This document shows positions 1 through 6,345 of a stretch of DNA of 10,032 bases, one piece after another. Position 1 is the first letter of the stretch, and every line of letters starts with the position of its first letter. Source of the stretch: Chloroflexota bacterium (lineage in GTDB: Bacteria; Chloroflexota; Limnocylindria; Limnocylindrales; CSP1-4); NCBI GenBank assembly GCA_021812735.1, contig JAKAMV010000288.1:1-10032 (forward strand), in the 5' to 3' direction. Below the pieces are notes generated by a model. It was not told where the DNA came from and did not search any database. It was given only the letters and a program-made list of their open reading frames with translations. The position numbers and the translations under genes are program-made.

Positions 1-570
1 CATCTCGGCGACGCCGGCGGCGTCGGCATCGTTGATCAGGTGGACGGGGCGACCGAGCACGCGCTCCATCGCCGCGTCCGCGTCGAAGTCCACCCAGCCG
101 GCGTCCACGTTGGCTGCCGTCCGCGTGACGCCGCCGGTGATCACGCCCGGGAAGCCCACGCCGACGGCCGTGTCCGGCGCCAGTTGAACCTCCTGGCCGA
201 TCCGCCGGACGACCCGCGCGATCGACGCGATGACCGCGGCGGGCGCCGACGGCTGGGGCGTGAGGACGCGATGGCGCTCGCTGATGAGCTCGCCCGTGTC
301 CAGGTCCACGGCCGCCGCCTTGATCCCGCTGCCCCCGACGTCCACGCCGATCGCGACCCGCCGGCCCTCGATGGACTTTGCCGGCCCCTGCACCGGCGCG
401 ACGGCGTCCTCCTCCGGATCTGCCTCGGGGTGCTCGGCGACCAGCACCTCGGCTTCCTCGGCTGCCTCCACGGCCTTGGCCTCGTCAGGCTCGACGGTCT
501 CGGCCGGCTTGTCCACCGCGGGCGCCACGCCGACCTCCGGGGCGGGAGTTTCGTGGGGCTGGGTGTCCAT
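1..570 (-). CDS. ppgK: Polyphosphate/ATP glucokinase (ROK family), N-terminal part, cut by window edge
   Basis: It phosphorylates glucose to glucose-6-phosphate in the cytoplasm, in this subfamily often with polyphosphate as donor. The 190 visible residues run off the left edge. Residues 72-88 hold the ROK phosphate-binding start [10 protein letters not shown], followed by a TPQP segment, GVGFPGVI (137-144), TAANVDAGW (151-159) and [11 protein letters not shown] (180-190), where Asp181 is the expected catalytic base. The FPGV/TAANVD/NDADAAG series is typical of polyphosphate glucokinases rather than sugar-specific ROK kinases or repressors, and there is no N-terminal helix-turn-helix. Residues 1-66 form an Ala/Glu/Pro-rich acidic extension that the family normally lacks. 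The start at 570 is supported by a GGAGG (minus strand, 578-582) 7 nt upstream. It lies 64 nt after the SDR stop and may be co-transcribed with it. The donor (polyphosphate or ATP) cannot be settled from this fragment. Confidence 0.85.
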   Translation of the reverse strand, partial: MDTQPHETPAPEVGVAPAVDKPAETVEPDEAKAVEAAEEAEVLVAEHPEADPEEDAVAPVQGPAKSIEGRRVAIGVDVGGSGIKAAAVDLDTGELISERHRVLTPQPSAPAAVIASIARVVRRIGQEVQLAPDTAVGVGFPGVITGGVTRTAANVDAGWVDFDADAAMERVLGRPVHLINDADAAGVAEM

Positions 571-634
571 GACGCGGCCTCCGTTGCGGCGCCCGGCTGG
601 GCTCGGGACGCGCCCGGACCCGGCGCCTCGTCGT

Positions 635-1402
635 CTAGAAGTAGTTCACCGTGATGCCGCCATCGATGACGAAGTTGGCGCCGTTGGTCCAGCGCGACTC
701 GTCCGAGGCGAGGTAGATGCCGACGCTGACGATCTCCTCGGGCCTGCCGAAGCGGCCCGAGGGGTTGCGGTTGAGGCGGAGGGCCTTGGCCGCCTCGTCC
801 TTGAGCAGCCAGTCCATGAGCAGGGGCGTCTCGATGGGGCCGGGGCTGATGGCGTTGGTGCGGACACCGCGGCCTGCGAACTGGACCGCGAGGCTCCGCG
901 TCAGGGCGAGGACGGCGCCCTTGGACGCCGTGTAGGCGTCCTGCGGGACCGAGCAGCCGAGGATGGCAACGAACGACGCGATGTTGATGATGGACCCGCT
1001 GCCCTGCTCGAGCATCGGCGGGATCGCGTACTTGCAGCCCAGGAACACGCCCCGGACGTTGACCGCCATGACCTTGTCCCAGGTCGCCACGTCGGTGTCG
1101 ACCACCGAGTGGTCTGCCTCGGGCATGATCCCGGCGTTGTTGTAGAGCGCGTCCACGCGGCCGAACGTGGCCACCGCGTGCTGGACCATCCCGCGCGCGT
1201 CGTCCTCGCTGGACACGTCGGCGCGCACGAAGGTGGCCTCGCCGCCGGCCGCCCTGACGGCCGCCACCACGGTCTCGCCAGCCGACTCGGACACGTCGGA
1301 GACCACCACGCGGGCGCCTTCCCTGGCGAACAGCTCCGCGGCGACCTTGCCCATGCCGCTGCCGCCGCCAGTGATGATGGTGACCTTGCCGTCCAGTCGC
1401 AT
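635..1402 (-). CDS. SDR-family NAD(P)-dependent oxidoreductase (glucose/3-oxoacyl-ACP dehydrogenase-like)
   Basis: A classical short-chain dehydrogenase of 255 residues, the usual length. It shows the Rossmann motif TGGGSGMG (11-18), an acidic residue at the end of strand 2 (Asp36) that favours NAD(H), NNAG (88-91), and the catalytic tetrad Asn115, Ser143, Tyr157, Lys161 (YTASK). SPGPIETP (186-193) and the C-terminal FVIDGG are also typical. The start at 1402 is chosen because the Rossmann fold begins at once and a GGAG lies 9 nt upstream; the frame stays open further upstream but is non-coding there. It follows the GS-like gene by 131 bp and precedes the glucokinase. An AT-richer patch at about 1425-1465 could hold its own promoter, but I could not match a convincing -35/-10 pair. 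The substrate is not recognisable; association with the GS-like ligase suggests an alcohol or hydroxy-acid step in amine catabolism (inference). Confidence 0.9.
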   Translation of the reverse strand: MRLDGKVTIITGGGSGMGKVAAELFAREGARVVVSDVSESAGETVVAAVRAAGGEATFVRADVSSEDDARGMVQHAVATFGRVDALYNNAGIMPEADHSVVDTDVATWDKVMAVNVRGVFLGCKYAIPPMLEQGSGSIINIASFVAILGCSVPQDAYTASKGAVLALTRSLAVQFAGRGVRTNAISPGPIETPLLMDWLLKDEAAKALRLNRNPSGRFGRPEEIVSVGIYLASDESRWTNGANFVIDGGITVNYF

Positions 1403-1489
1403 CGATGATCGCTCCGGTGTATTGGGACGTAACGAAATGATTGTCGCAAGCGTAGCCAAATTGCTGGCGGCGCGGGTTGGCGAATCGGG

Positions 1490-1511
1490 AGACCGGCCGA
1501 GCGACCGGTCT
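1490..1511 (-). terminator. Possible stem-loop after the GS-like gene
   Basis: A 7-bp perfect inverted repeat, AGACCGG (1490-1496) and CCGGTCT (1505-1511), has an 8-nt loop. Read on the minus strand it can extend by one G-U and one G-C pair. It lies 22 nt downstream of the GS-like stop codon and before the SDR start, so it could attenuate read-through between them. No T-tract follows, so intrinsic termination is doubtful. Confidence 0.25.
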
Positions 1512-1533
1512 GGGCCGTCCGGCCGGCGGGGCG

Positions 1534-2964
1534 TCAGCCGCGCTCGAGGTATCGCTCGCGGTCCCAGTTGTGCACGACCGCGTCGTACTGCGTCTGCTCC
1601 ACGCGGGCGGCGTTGAGGTAGTGGTCCACCACGTCGTCGCCGAAGATCTCGCGGGCTGCCTCGGACCGCTCGAGCTCGCCGATGGCCTCCCACAGCGCGC
1701 GCGGCATCCGCGGGTGCCCCTCGGCCGCGTACCCGTTGCCTCGGAACTCCGGCTCGAGCGGCAGCCCGTGCTCGATGCCGTACAGCCCCGCGCCGATCAT
1801 CGCCGCGTAGGTGAGGTATGCGTTCATGTCGCCGCCCGGGAAGCGGTTCTCCACGTGGAGGGCACCCCCGTGGCCCACCAGCCGGAAGCCGGTGGTGCGG
1901 TTGTCCCGCCCCCAGACCACGTTGACCGGCGCCCACGAGAGCGCCGCGTACCGCTTGTACGAGTTGACGAACGGCGCGATGAACGGGGCCAGCTCGCGCG
2001 AGAGCTTCATCATCCCGGCCATGAACTGCGAGCCCAGGGTGGAGATGCCGTACGGGCCGGCAGGCTCGCCGGACGCGGCGGCGAACAGCGGGCGGTCGTC
2101 CTCAGCACCCCAGATGCTCATGTGCAGGTGGCCCGAGGACCCGGTCCAGCGGTGGTCCGGCTTGGCCATGAACGTGATGCCCCAGCCGTTGAGGTAGGCG
2201 ATCTCCTTGGCCCCGTGCTTGAAGACCACCGTGCGGTCGGCCGACTCGAGCACGTGGTCGTAGCGGATGTTGACCTCGTGCTGGCCCGGCGCCGCCTCGC
2301 CCTTGCTGAACTCGATCGGGATGCGCGCCTCGGTCATGAGGTTGCGCAGGAGACGGTGGAGCGGCTCGGCCTTGACCGCCTGGAGCAGGTGGTAGTCCTC
2401 GTTGTAGTAGCCGAACGGCTTGGGCACCGGCCAGCCGCGGTCGGCCAGGCTCTCCCAGCTGTCCTTGAGGACGTAGTACTCCAGCTCCGAGCCGGCCTTG
2501 ACGACGATGCCCATCGAGGCGGCCTTCTCGACCTGGCGCTTGAGGATCGTCCGCGGGGCGACCGGGATCTCGTCGCCCTCGTCGTCGGTGGCGTCCGCGA
2601 GCACGAGCGCGGTCTTCTCGAGCCAGGGCAGGACCCGCAGCGTGTCCCAGACCGGGGCGGCGATCCAGTCGCCGTAGCCGGTCTCCCAGTTCATGAGCTT
2701 GAACCCGCCGGGCGTGTTCATCTCCATATCGGTGCCCAGCAGGTAGGTGCAGAAGTGGGCGCCGTGGTCGATGACCCCGTTGAGGAACGCCTGCGCCTGG
2801 ACCCGCTTGCCGACCAGGCGGCCCTGCATATCGGTGATGGCCACGATCAGGGTGTCGATCTCGCCCGAGCGGACCATCCCCTCGAGCTCCTCGAGGCGGG
2901 GGTGCTTGCCGTGCGGCTTGTGGGCATGACCGGCGGCGGGACGGGGGCGGTTCTGATTCGGCAT
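1534..2964 (-). CDS. Glutamine-synthetase-family ligase (probable gamma-glutamylamide/polyamine synthetase type)
   Basis: This cytoplasmic ATP-dependent ligase joins glutamate to ammonia or an amine. At 476 residues it is complete for the GS-I-like family. Visible pieces: the beta-grasp segment AITDMQGRLVGKRV (42-55); metal/glutamate-binding SELEYYV (159-165, Glu160 and Glu162); Glu223 and Glu230 in KGEAAPGQHEVN; HLH (279-281) in TGSSGHLHMS; NSYKRY (334-339); WGRDNRTTGFR (351-361); and ENR with Glu372. The ITDMQGR start, the WGRDNR segment and the RYLERG end fit the PuuA/GlnA3/GlnA4-like branch (gamma-glutamyl-polyamine or -ethanolamide synthetases) rather than assimilatory GlnA, and no C-terminal adenylylation site is evident. 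The start has GAGAGGAA about 9 nt upstream. It follows the second SDR by 60 bp, likely one operon, with an APC permease divergent. M. tuberculosis pairs glnA4 with an SDR, an aldehyde dehydrogenase and an amidotransferase in a similar cluster. The family is sure, the amine substrate is not. Confidence 0.88.
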   Translation of the reverse strand: MPNQNRPRPAAGHAHKPHGKHPRLEELEGMVRSGEIDTLIVAITDMQGRLVGKRVQAQAFLNGVIDHGAHFCTYLLGTDMEMNTPGGFKLMNWETGYGDWIAAPVWDTLRVLPWLEKTALVLADATDDEGDEIPVAPRTILKRQVEKAASMGIVVKAGSELEYYVLKDSWESLADRGWPVPKPFGYYNEDYHLLQAVKAEPLHRLLRNLMTEARIPIEFSKGEAAPGQHEVNIRYDHVLESADRTVVFKHGAKEIAYLNGWGITFMAKPDHRWTGSSGHLHMSIWGAEDDRPLFAAASGEPAGPYGISTLGSQFMAGMMKLSRELAPFIAPFVNSYKRYAALSWAPVNVVWGRDNRTTGFRLVGHGGALHVENRFPGGDMNAYLTYAAMIGAGLYGIEHGLPLEPEFRGNGYAAEGHPRMPRALWEAIGELERSEAAREIFGDDVVDHYLNAARVEQTQYDAVVHNWDRERYLERG

Positions 2965-3024
2965 CGGGGGCGTTCCTCTCTAGCTCCTGGCTTGCGCTTG
3001 CGCGGGAAACGAACGATGCGGGGA

Positions 3025-3783
3025 CTACTTCGCCGTCATCGCGCCGTCGGCCACGATGACGGCCCCGGTGACGAACGAGGCCTCGTCCGACGCCAGGAAC
3101 AGGGCGACGTTGGCCAACTCGCGGGGCGTGCCCGGCCGGCCGATCGGCTGGAAGGAGTCGATGGTGGCGTAGACCTCCTGGAGGCCTCCGAGCATCTCGG
3201 CGTGGGCGTAGTTGATGGGGGTGTCGACCCAGCCCGGGGCGAGGGCGTTGCAGCGGATGCCCTGCTTGGCGTAGTCGAGCGCGATGCCTTTGCTGAGCAT
3301 GACGATGGCGCCCTTGGACGTGGCGTAGATGGCGAGATACGGCTCGGCGACCAGGCCGTTCACGCTGGTCGTGTTGATCAGCGAGCCGCCGCCTTGGCGG
3401 AGCATGTGGGGGATCGCGTAGCGGCAGCCGAAGATGCAGCCCTTCACGTTGACGTTGATCGTCCGGTCGACAACCTCGTCGGGGACCTCGTGGAACACGC
3501 CCGGGATGTTGACTCCCGCGTTGTTGAACGCGACGTCGAGTCGGCCCCAGCGCTCGACGGTGCCGTCGGTGTAGGCCTTGACCTGCGCCGCGTCCGAGAC
3601 GTCGGCCGCGACGGCGAACGCCGCGTCCCCGATCTCCCGGGCCGTGGCCTCCACCGCCTCGCGGTTGATATCCACGCAGGTGACCCGCGCGCCCTCCTCG
3701 GCGAAGCGGATGGCGCTCGCCTTGCCGATGCCGGAACCCGCACCGGTGATGATCGCGACCTTGCCGGCCAGCCGATCGCCCAT
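3025..3783 (-). CDS. SDR-family NAD(P)-dependent oxidoreductase, first gene of leftward operon
   Basis: A second classical SDR of 252 residues with all key features: TGAGSGIG (13-20), Asp38 at the end of strand 2 (NAD(H) preference), NNAG (87-90), Asn112, Ser140, Tyr153 and Lys157 (YATSK), then LAPGWVDTP (181-189) and a C-terminal VADG. The start at 3783 follows a strong AGGAGGAA Shine-Dalgarno about 8 nt upstream. It leads the leftward operon and ends 60 bp before the GS-like ligase, so it is probably transcribed with it from the intergenic region shared with the permease. It is paralogous to the SDR at 635-1402 but clearly diverged, so the two probably act on different substrates. In related amine-catabolism clusters the SDR sits beside the gamma-glutamyl ligase; by inference it oxidises a hydroxyl group of the substrate or of a product. 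The substrate is unknown. Confidence 0.9.
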   Translation of the reverse strand: MGDRLAGKVAIITGAGSGIGKASAIRFAEEGARVTCVDINREAVEATAREIGDAAFAVAADVSDAAQVKAYTDGTVERWGRLDVAFNNAGVNIPGVFHEVPDEVVDRTINVNVKGCIFGCRYAIPHMLRQGGGSLINTTSVNGLVAEPYLAIYATSKGAIVMLSKGIALDYAKQGIRCNALAPGWVDTPINYAHAEMLGGLQEVYATIDSFQPIGRPGTPRELANVALFLASDEASFVTGAVIVADGAMTAK

Positions 3784-3832
3784 GCCTGCTGTTCCTCCTG
3801 CTGCGCCTGGGCCAGAGTTCCCTGCAAGAAAG

Positions 3833-3862
3833 TTGACACGCCCCTAGGAACCTGCGCTTACT
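3833..3862 (+). promoter_or_regulatory. Candidate sigma70-type promoter for the permease
   Basis: A perfect TTGACA (3833-3838) is followed after 18 nt by CTTACT (3857-3862), a weak -10 match (3 of 6). Transcription would start near 3869 and give a leader of about 70 nt. The perfect -35 in a GC-rich intergenic region divergent to the SDR makes this plausible, but the -10 is poor. Confidence 0.4.
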
Positions 3863-3882
3863 CTGCGGATCGAGGGGCGGTC

Positions 3883-3897
3883 TCGCGGAGGCCGCGA
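3883..3897. promoter_or_regulatory. Inverted repeat, possible operator in permease leader
   Basis: TCGCGG, AGG, CCGCGA forms a perfect 6-3-6 inverted repeat just downstream of the predicted permease transcription start and 43 bp before its ATG. In the region shared by two divergent units this could bind a dimeric repressor. Short GC-only palindromes arise easily by chance in this background. Confidence 0.25.
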
Positions 3898-3939
3898 TCG
3901 TAGCGCGACTGGCAACGCGCAGAAGGAGGGTTTCACCGA

Positions 3940-5601
3940 ATGGCCGCTCCGCCCGCAGGCGCGCCGTCGACGGGAGTCCGCTCCCGGGACGAGGAACGTC
4001 TCCATCAGCTCGGCTACGCGCAGGAGCTGCGGCGTGGCATGAAGACGTTCTCGAATTTCGCGGTCTCGTTCACGATCATCTCGATCCTGTCGGGCTGCCT
4101 GACGCTGTTTAAGTTCGGCATGCTGGCCGGCGGGCCGGCGGTCATGACGCTCGGCTGGCTGTTCGTCGGCTTCTTCGTGATCCTGGTGGCGTTCGGCATG
4201 GCCGAGGTGGCCTCGAGCTACCCCACCGCGGGCGGGCTCTACTACTGGGCGGCCAAGCTCGCCGACGAGGCGGGTGCGAACGGGGCGCGCTGGAGCTGGT
4301 TCACGGGCTGGTTCAACCTGGTGGGCCAGGTGGCGGTCACGGCGGGCATCGACTTCGGCCTCGCGACGTTCCTCCAGGCATTCCTCAACTACCTGTTCGG
4401 CTACCCGCTCGATCCCATCTACCTGGTTGGGCTGTACGGCGTGCTGCTCGTCATCCACGCCCTGCTCAACACGTTCGGCATCCGCCTCGTCTCGCTGCTC
4501 AACAGCGTGTCCGTCTGGTGGCACCTGGCGGGCGTGGGCGCGATCGTCGTGGTGACGGTGCTGCTCAACCAGCACTCGCGAACCGACGTGGGGACCGTGT
4601 TCTCGACCTTCGTCGACCGCACGGGCAGCACCCCGGACGCCGGCTGGCCGGGCCCGATGGTGGGCGGCATCGCGCTCTACGTCATGCTCATCGGCCTGCT
4701 GAACGCGCAGTACACCCTGACCGGCTACGACGCCTCGGCCCACATGTCCGAGGAGACGCACGACGCTGAGCGGTCCGCCCCGAAGGGCATCATCTGGTCG
4801 GTGATCATCTCGGTGATCTTCGGGTTCATCCTCCTCCTGGCGATGAACATCGGGATCACGCCCGACAAGGTGTTCACGGATAACTCGGCGACGCCGGGCA
4901 CGGCCCTCATCAACGGCTACGACCACGCGTTCAATGCGCTGGTCCCGCCGGCCCAGATCTGGATCGACGACGTCGGCCAGACTGGCGGGCTGATCATCCT
5001 GTTCCTCGTCATCGGCGCGCAGTTCTTCTGCGGGATGGCCTCGGTCACGGCCAACTCCCGGATGATCTACGCCTTCGCCCGAGACGGGGCCATCCCCGGC
5101 AGCTCGTTCTGGCACCAGATCAACAAGCGAACCCGGACGCCCACCAACTCGATCTGGCTGGCGGCCGTCGGCGCGTTCATCTTGGGCGTGCCGTACCTGT
5201 GGAGCCCGGTCGCCTACTTCGCGATCACCTCGATCGCCGTCATCGGCCTCTACGTCGCGTACATCTCGCCGGTGTTCCTGCGGGTCCGCGCCGGGTCCCG
5301 GTTCAAGCCCGGTCCGTGGAGCCTCGGCAGGTGGGGCCGCCCGATCGGGATCGTCGCCACCGTCTGGGTGGTGGTGATCTGCGTCCTGTTCATGCTGCCG
5401 CAGTACCTGCCGCAGGTGGACTCCACCGGCTTGGTCTGGGCAGACCTGAACTTCACGCCTGTGGTCTTCCTCGTCGTGCTCGGAGGGGCGGCCCTCTGGT
5501 ACCAGGTCTCGGCCAAGAACTGGTTCAAGGGGCCCAAGGTCCAGGGCACGTCCGAGGAGTTGGCCGCAATCGAGCGTGAGCTCGAGCTCGCGGACGCCTA
5601 G
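3940..5601 (+). CDS. APC-family amino acid/amine permease (amino acid/choline transporter, ACT type)
   Basis: An integral inner-membrane secondary transporter of 553 residues, complete for the ACT subfamily (GABA permease Uga4, choline transporter Hnm1, bacterial relatives). The hydrophilic N-terminus DEERLHQLGYAQELRRGM (17-34) and the next segment, FSNFAVSFTIISILSG (37-52), are characteristic of this subfamily. Further hallmarks are SSYPTAGGLYYWAA (92-105), the signature around TGYDASAHMSEE (261-272) and the conserved helix ASVTANSRMIYAFARDG (367-383). By eye about 12 hydrophobic helices lie between residues 37 and 522, and the C-terminal tail is charged. The start has an AAGGAGG Shine-Dalgarno (3923-3929) 10 nt upstream. 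It is divergent from the SDR/GS-like operon, which suggests it imports the amine that the ligase glutamylates (inference). The substrate (GABA, ethanolamine, polyamine, choline or amino acid) cannot be told from sequence alone. Confidence 0.92.
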   Translation: MAAPPAGAPSTGVRSRDEERLHQLGYAQELRRGMKTFSNFAVSFTIISILSGCLTLFKFGMLAGGPAVMTLGWLFVGFFVILVAFGMAEVASSYPTAGGLYYWAAKLADEAGANGARWSWFTGWFNLVGQVAVTAGIDFGLATFLQAFLNYLFGYPLDPIYLVGLYGVLLVIHALLNTFGIRLVSLLNSVSVWWHLAGVGAIVVVTVLLNQHSRTDVGTVFSTFVDRTGSTPDAGWPGPMVGGIALYVMLIGLLNAQYTLTGYDASAHMSEETHDAERSAPKGIIWSVIISVIFGFILLLAMNIGITPDKVFTDNSATPGTALINGYDHAFNALVPPAQIWIDDVGQTGGLIILFLVIGAQFFCGMASVTANSRMIYAFARDGAIPGSSFWHQINKRTRTPTNSIWLAAVGAFILGVPYLWSPVAYFAITSIAVIGLYVAYISPVFLRVRAGSRFKPGPWSLGRWGRPIGIVATVWVVVICVLFMLPQYLPQVDSTGLVWADLNFTPVVFLVVLGGAALWYQVSAKNWFKGPKVQGTSEELAAIERELELADA

Positions 5602-5625
5602 CTAGCTCTTAGCCTTGAACCGCGT

Positions 5626-5658
5626 GGAGGGCCCGGGGGCGTCGCCTCCGGGCTCTCC
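5626..5658 (+). terminator. Stem-loop downstream of the permease, probable terminator
   Basis: GGAGGGCCCGGGG (5626-5638) pairs with CTCCGGGCTCTCC (5646-5658) in a 13-bp stem with two G-U pairs. Two more inner pairs leave a 3-nt GTC loop. It begins 25 nt after the permease stop codon, where a terminator is expected. No immediate T-run follows, only a short TTT at 5669-5671, so efficiency is uncertain. Confidence 0.55.
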
Positions 5659-5753
5659 GATTGCGGGGTTTCTCGCAGCGCTGGCGCGCGGCGGTGCGTC
5701 CCGCGGAGCTGGCCATCCGGAGCGTCGCGAAGCGGCGCTCGGCGAAACGCGGC

Positions 5754-5772
5754 CGGGCGCGCCGCGCGCCCG
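5754..5772. repeat. Perfect GC inverted repeat upstream of the lipoprotein gene
   Basis: CGGGCGCG (5754-5761) and CGCGCCCG (5765-5772) are perfect inverted repeats with a 3-nt CCG spacer, 54 bp before the lipoprotein ATG. It lies in the 224-bp gap after the permease, which otherwise holds only the stem-loop at 5626-5658 and a TACCGT box (5783-5788) that could be a weak -10. It may be a second terminator hairpin or an operator, or chance in GC-rich DNA. Confidence 0.3.
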
Positions 5773-5825
5773 CAGGACCGAGTACCGTTGCCCGATCCGA
5801 GCCGTCCCACAGCGTTGGAGCCCAG

Positions 5826-6311
5826 ATGCCCCGCCGCCAGACCGTTCTGCTGGCTGCGCCCGCTCTGCTCGCCCTGCTGGCGAGCGCGTGCGAGCCGGCG
5901 GCCATCAATCCCGAGGCGTCGTTCGCCGGGGCCAGCATCGCCATCGAGGCCCTGGGCCTGACGTTCACCCCCGACATCGTCACGGCGCCCGCCAACGTGC
6001 CGGTCCGCCTCGTCCTTGACAACGCGGACCAGGGGGTGTCGAACGACCTCCACGTGTTCCAGGGCGACTCCGAGCTCGGCCGGGCGCCCGCGGTCATCGG
6101 ACCGGGCTACACGTCCGTGGTGCTGCCTCCGCTGGCCCCCGGCCGCTACCAGTTCGCGTCCACGACCCAGCCCGACATGATCGGGACGCTCATCGTCGCC
6201 CCCGGCGCGCCGGCCGGCCCGAGCGAGCCCGCCTCGGCGCCGCCGGCCGCCTCCGGTGCCCCGGCCGCCTCCGGTGCCCCGGCCGCCTCGGCCGCTCCGG
6301 TCGCGTCCTAG
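5826..6311 (+). CDS. Cupredoxin-like lipoprotein with degenerate copper site
   Basis: A 161-residue exported lipoprotein. Residues 1-22 are a signal peptide (Arg3, Arg4, a hydrophobic Leu/Ala core) ending in the lipobox-like ASAC, so Cys22 would be lipidated and the domain held outside the membrane. Residues 35-124 resemble a small cupredoxin (plastocyanin/EfeO-N-like): LTFTPDIV, PVRLVLDNADQG, NDLHVFQG, LAPGRYQF and MIGTLIV. Of the usual ligands His76 and Met118 are present, but the Cys of the YxFxC pattern is Ser112 and the following His is Gln115, so normal type 1 copper binding is unlikely. Residues 125-161 are a Pro/Ala/Ser linker with an 18-bp tandem repeat. The start at 5826 is chosen because the signal peptide begins there and GGAG lies 5 nt upstream; the frame is open further upstream. 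It stands alone, convergent with the fumarase. Its role is unknown; it may be a structural or electron-transfer accessory protein. Confidence 0.8.
   Translation: MPRRQTVLLAAPALLALLASACEPAAINPEASFAGASIAIEALGLTFTPDIVTAPANVPVRLVLDNADQGVSNDLHVFQGDSELGRAPAVIGPGYTSVVLPPLAPGRYQFASTTQPDMIGTLIVAPGAPAGPSEPASAPPAASGAPAASGAPAASAAPVAS
6243..6296 (+). repeat. 18-bp tandem repeat encoding a Pro/Ala/Ser tail
   Basis: Two identical 18-bp units (6243-6260 and 6261-6278, starting CCGGCCGCCTCC) are followed by a third diverged unit (6279-6296) and part of a fourth. Each encodes a version of PAASGA at the C-terminus of the lipoprotein. The length keeps the frame, so copy-number change by slippage would only lengthen or shorten the tail. 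Confidence 0.85.
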
Positions 6312-6345
6312 GGCGCCGCGCCGCGCCTCAGCCGCCGGCGGCGCC
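6312..6345. terminator. Inverted repeat between convergent lipoprotein and fumarase genes
   Basis: GGCGCCGC (6312-6319) and GCGGCGCC (6338-6345) form a perfect 8-bp stem with an 18-nt loop at the meeting point of the two genes, overlapping the last fumarase codons. It could act as a bidirectional terminator. No T-tract is present on either side and the loop is large. Confidence 0.3.

Noticed and set aside
571..634. Possible hairpin with two GGCGCC copies between the first SDR and the glucokinase
   Set aside because: GGCGCC is itself palindromic and common at this GC content; the long loop and lack of a T-tract give no real terminator evidence.
40..1408. Plus-strand open frames at the left end
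   Set aside because: They are antisense to the glucokinase and SDR, whose motifs are clear on the minus strand.
1403..1936. Upstream in-frame extension of the first SDR (433-codon frame)
   Set aside because: It overlaps the GS-like gene out of frame, is Arg/Gly/Pro-rich, and the SDR fold plus Shine-Dalgarno place the start at 1402.
1477..3903. Long plus-strand open frame (808 codons) opposite the GS-like and SDR genes
   Set aside because: It is antisense to two genes with complete family motifs. It is rich in Arg, Val, Asp, Gly and His as expected of a GC-rich shadow frame, and has no recognisable domain.
3844..5115. Minus-strand open frame of 423 codons opposite the permease
   Set aside because: Low-complexity Asp/Arg/His/Val composition mirrors the codons of a membrane protein; no domain or start signal.
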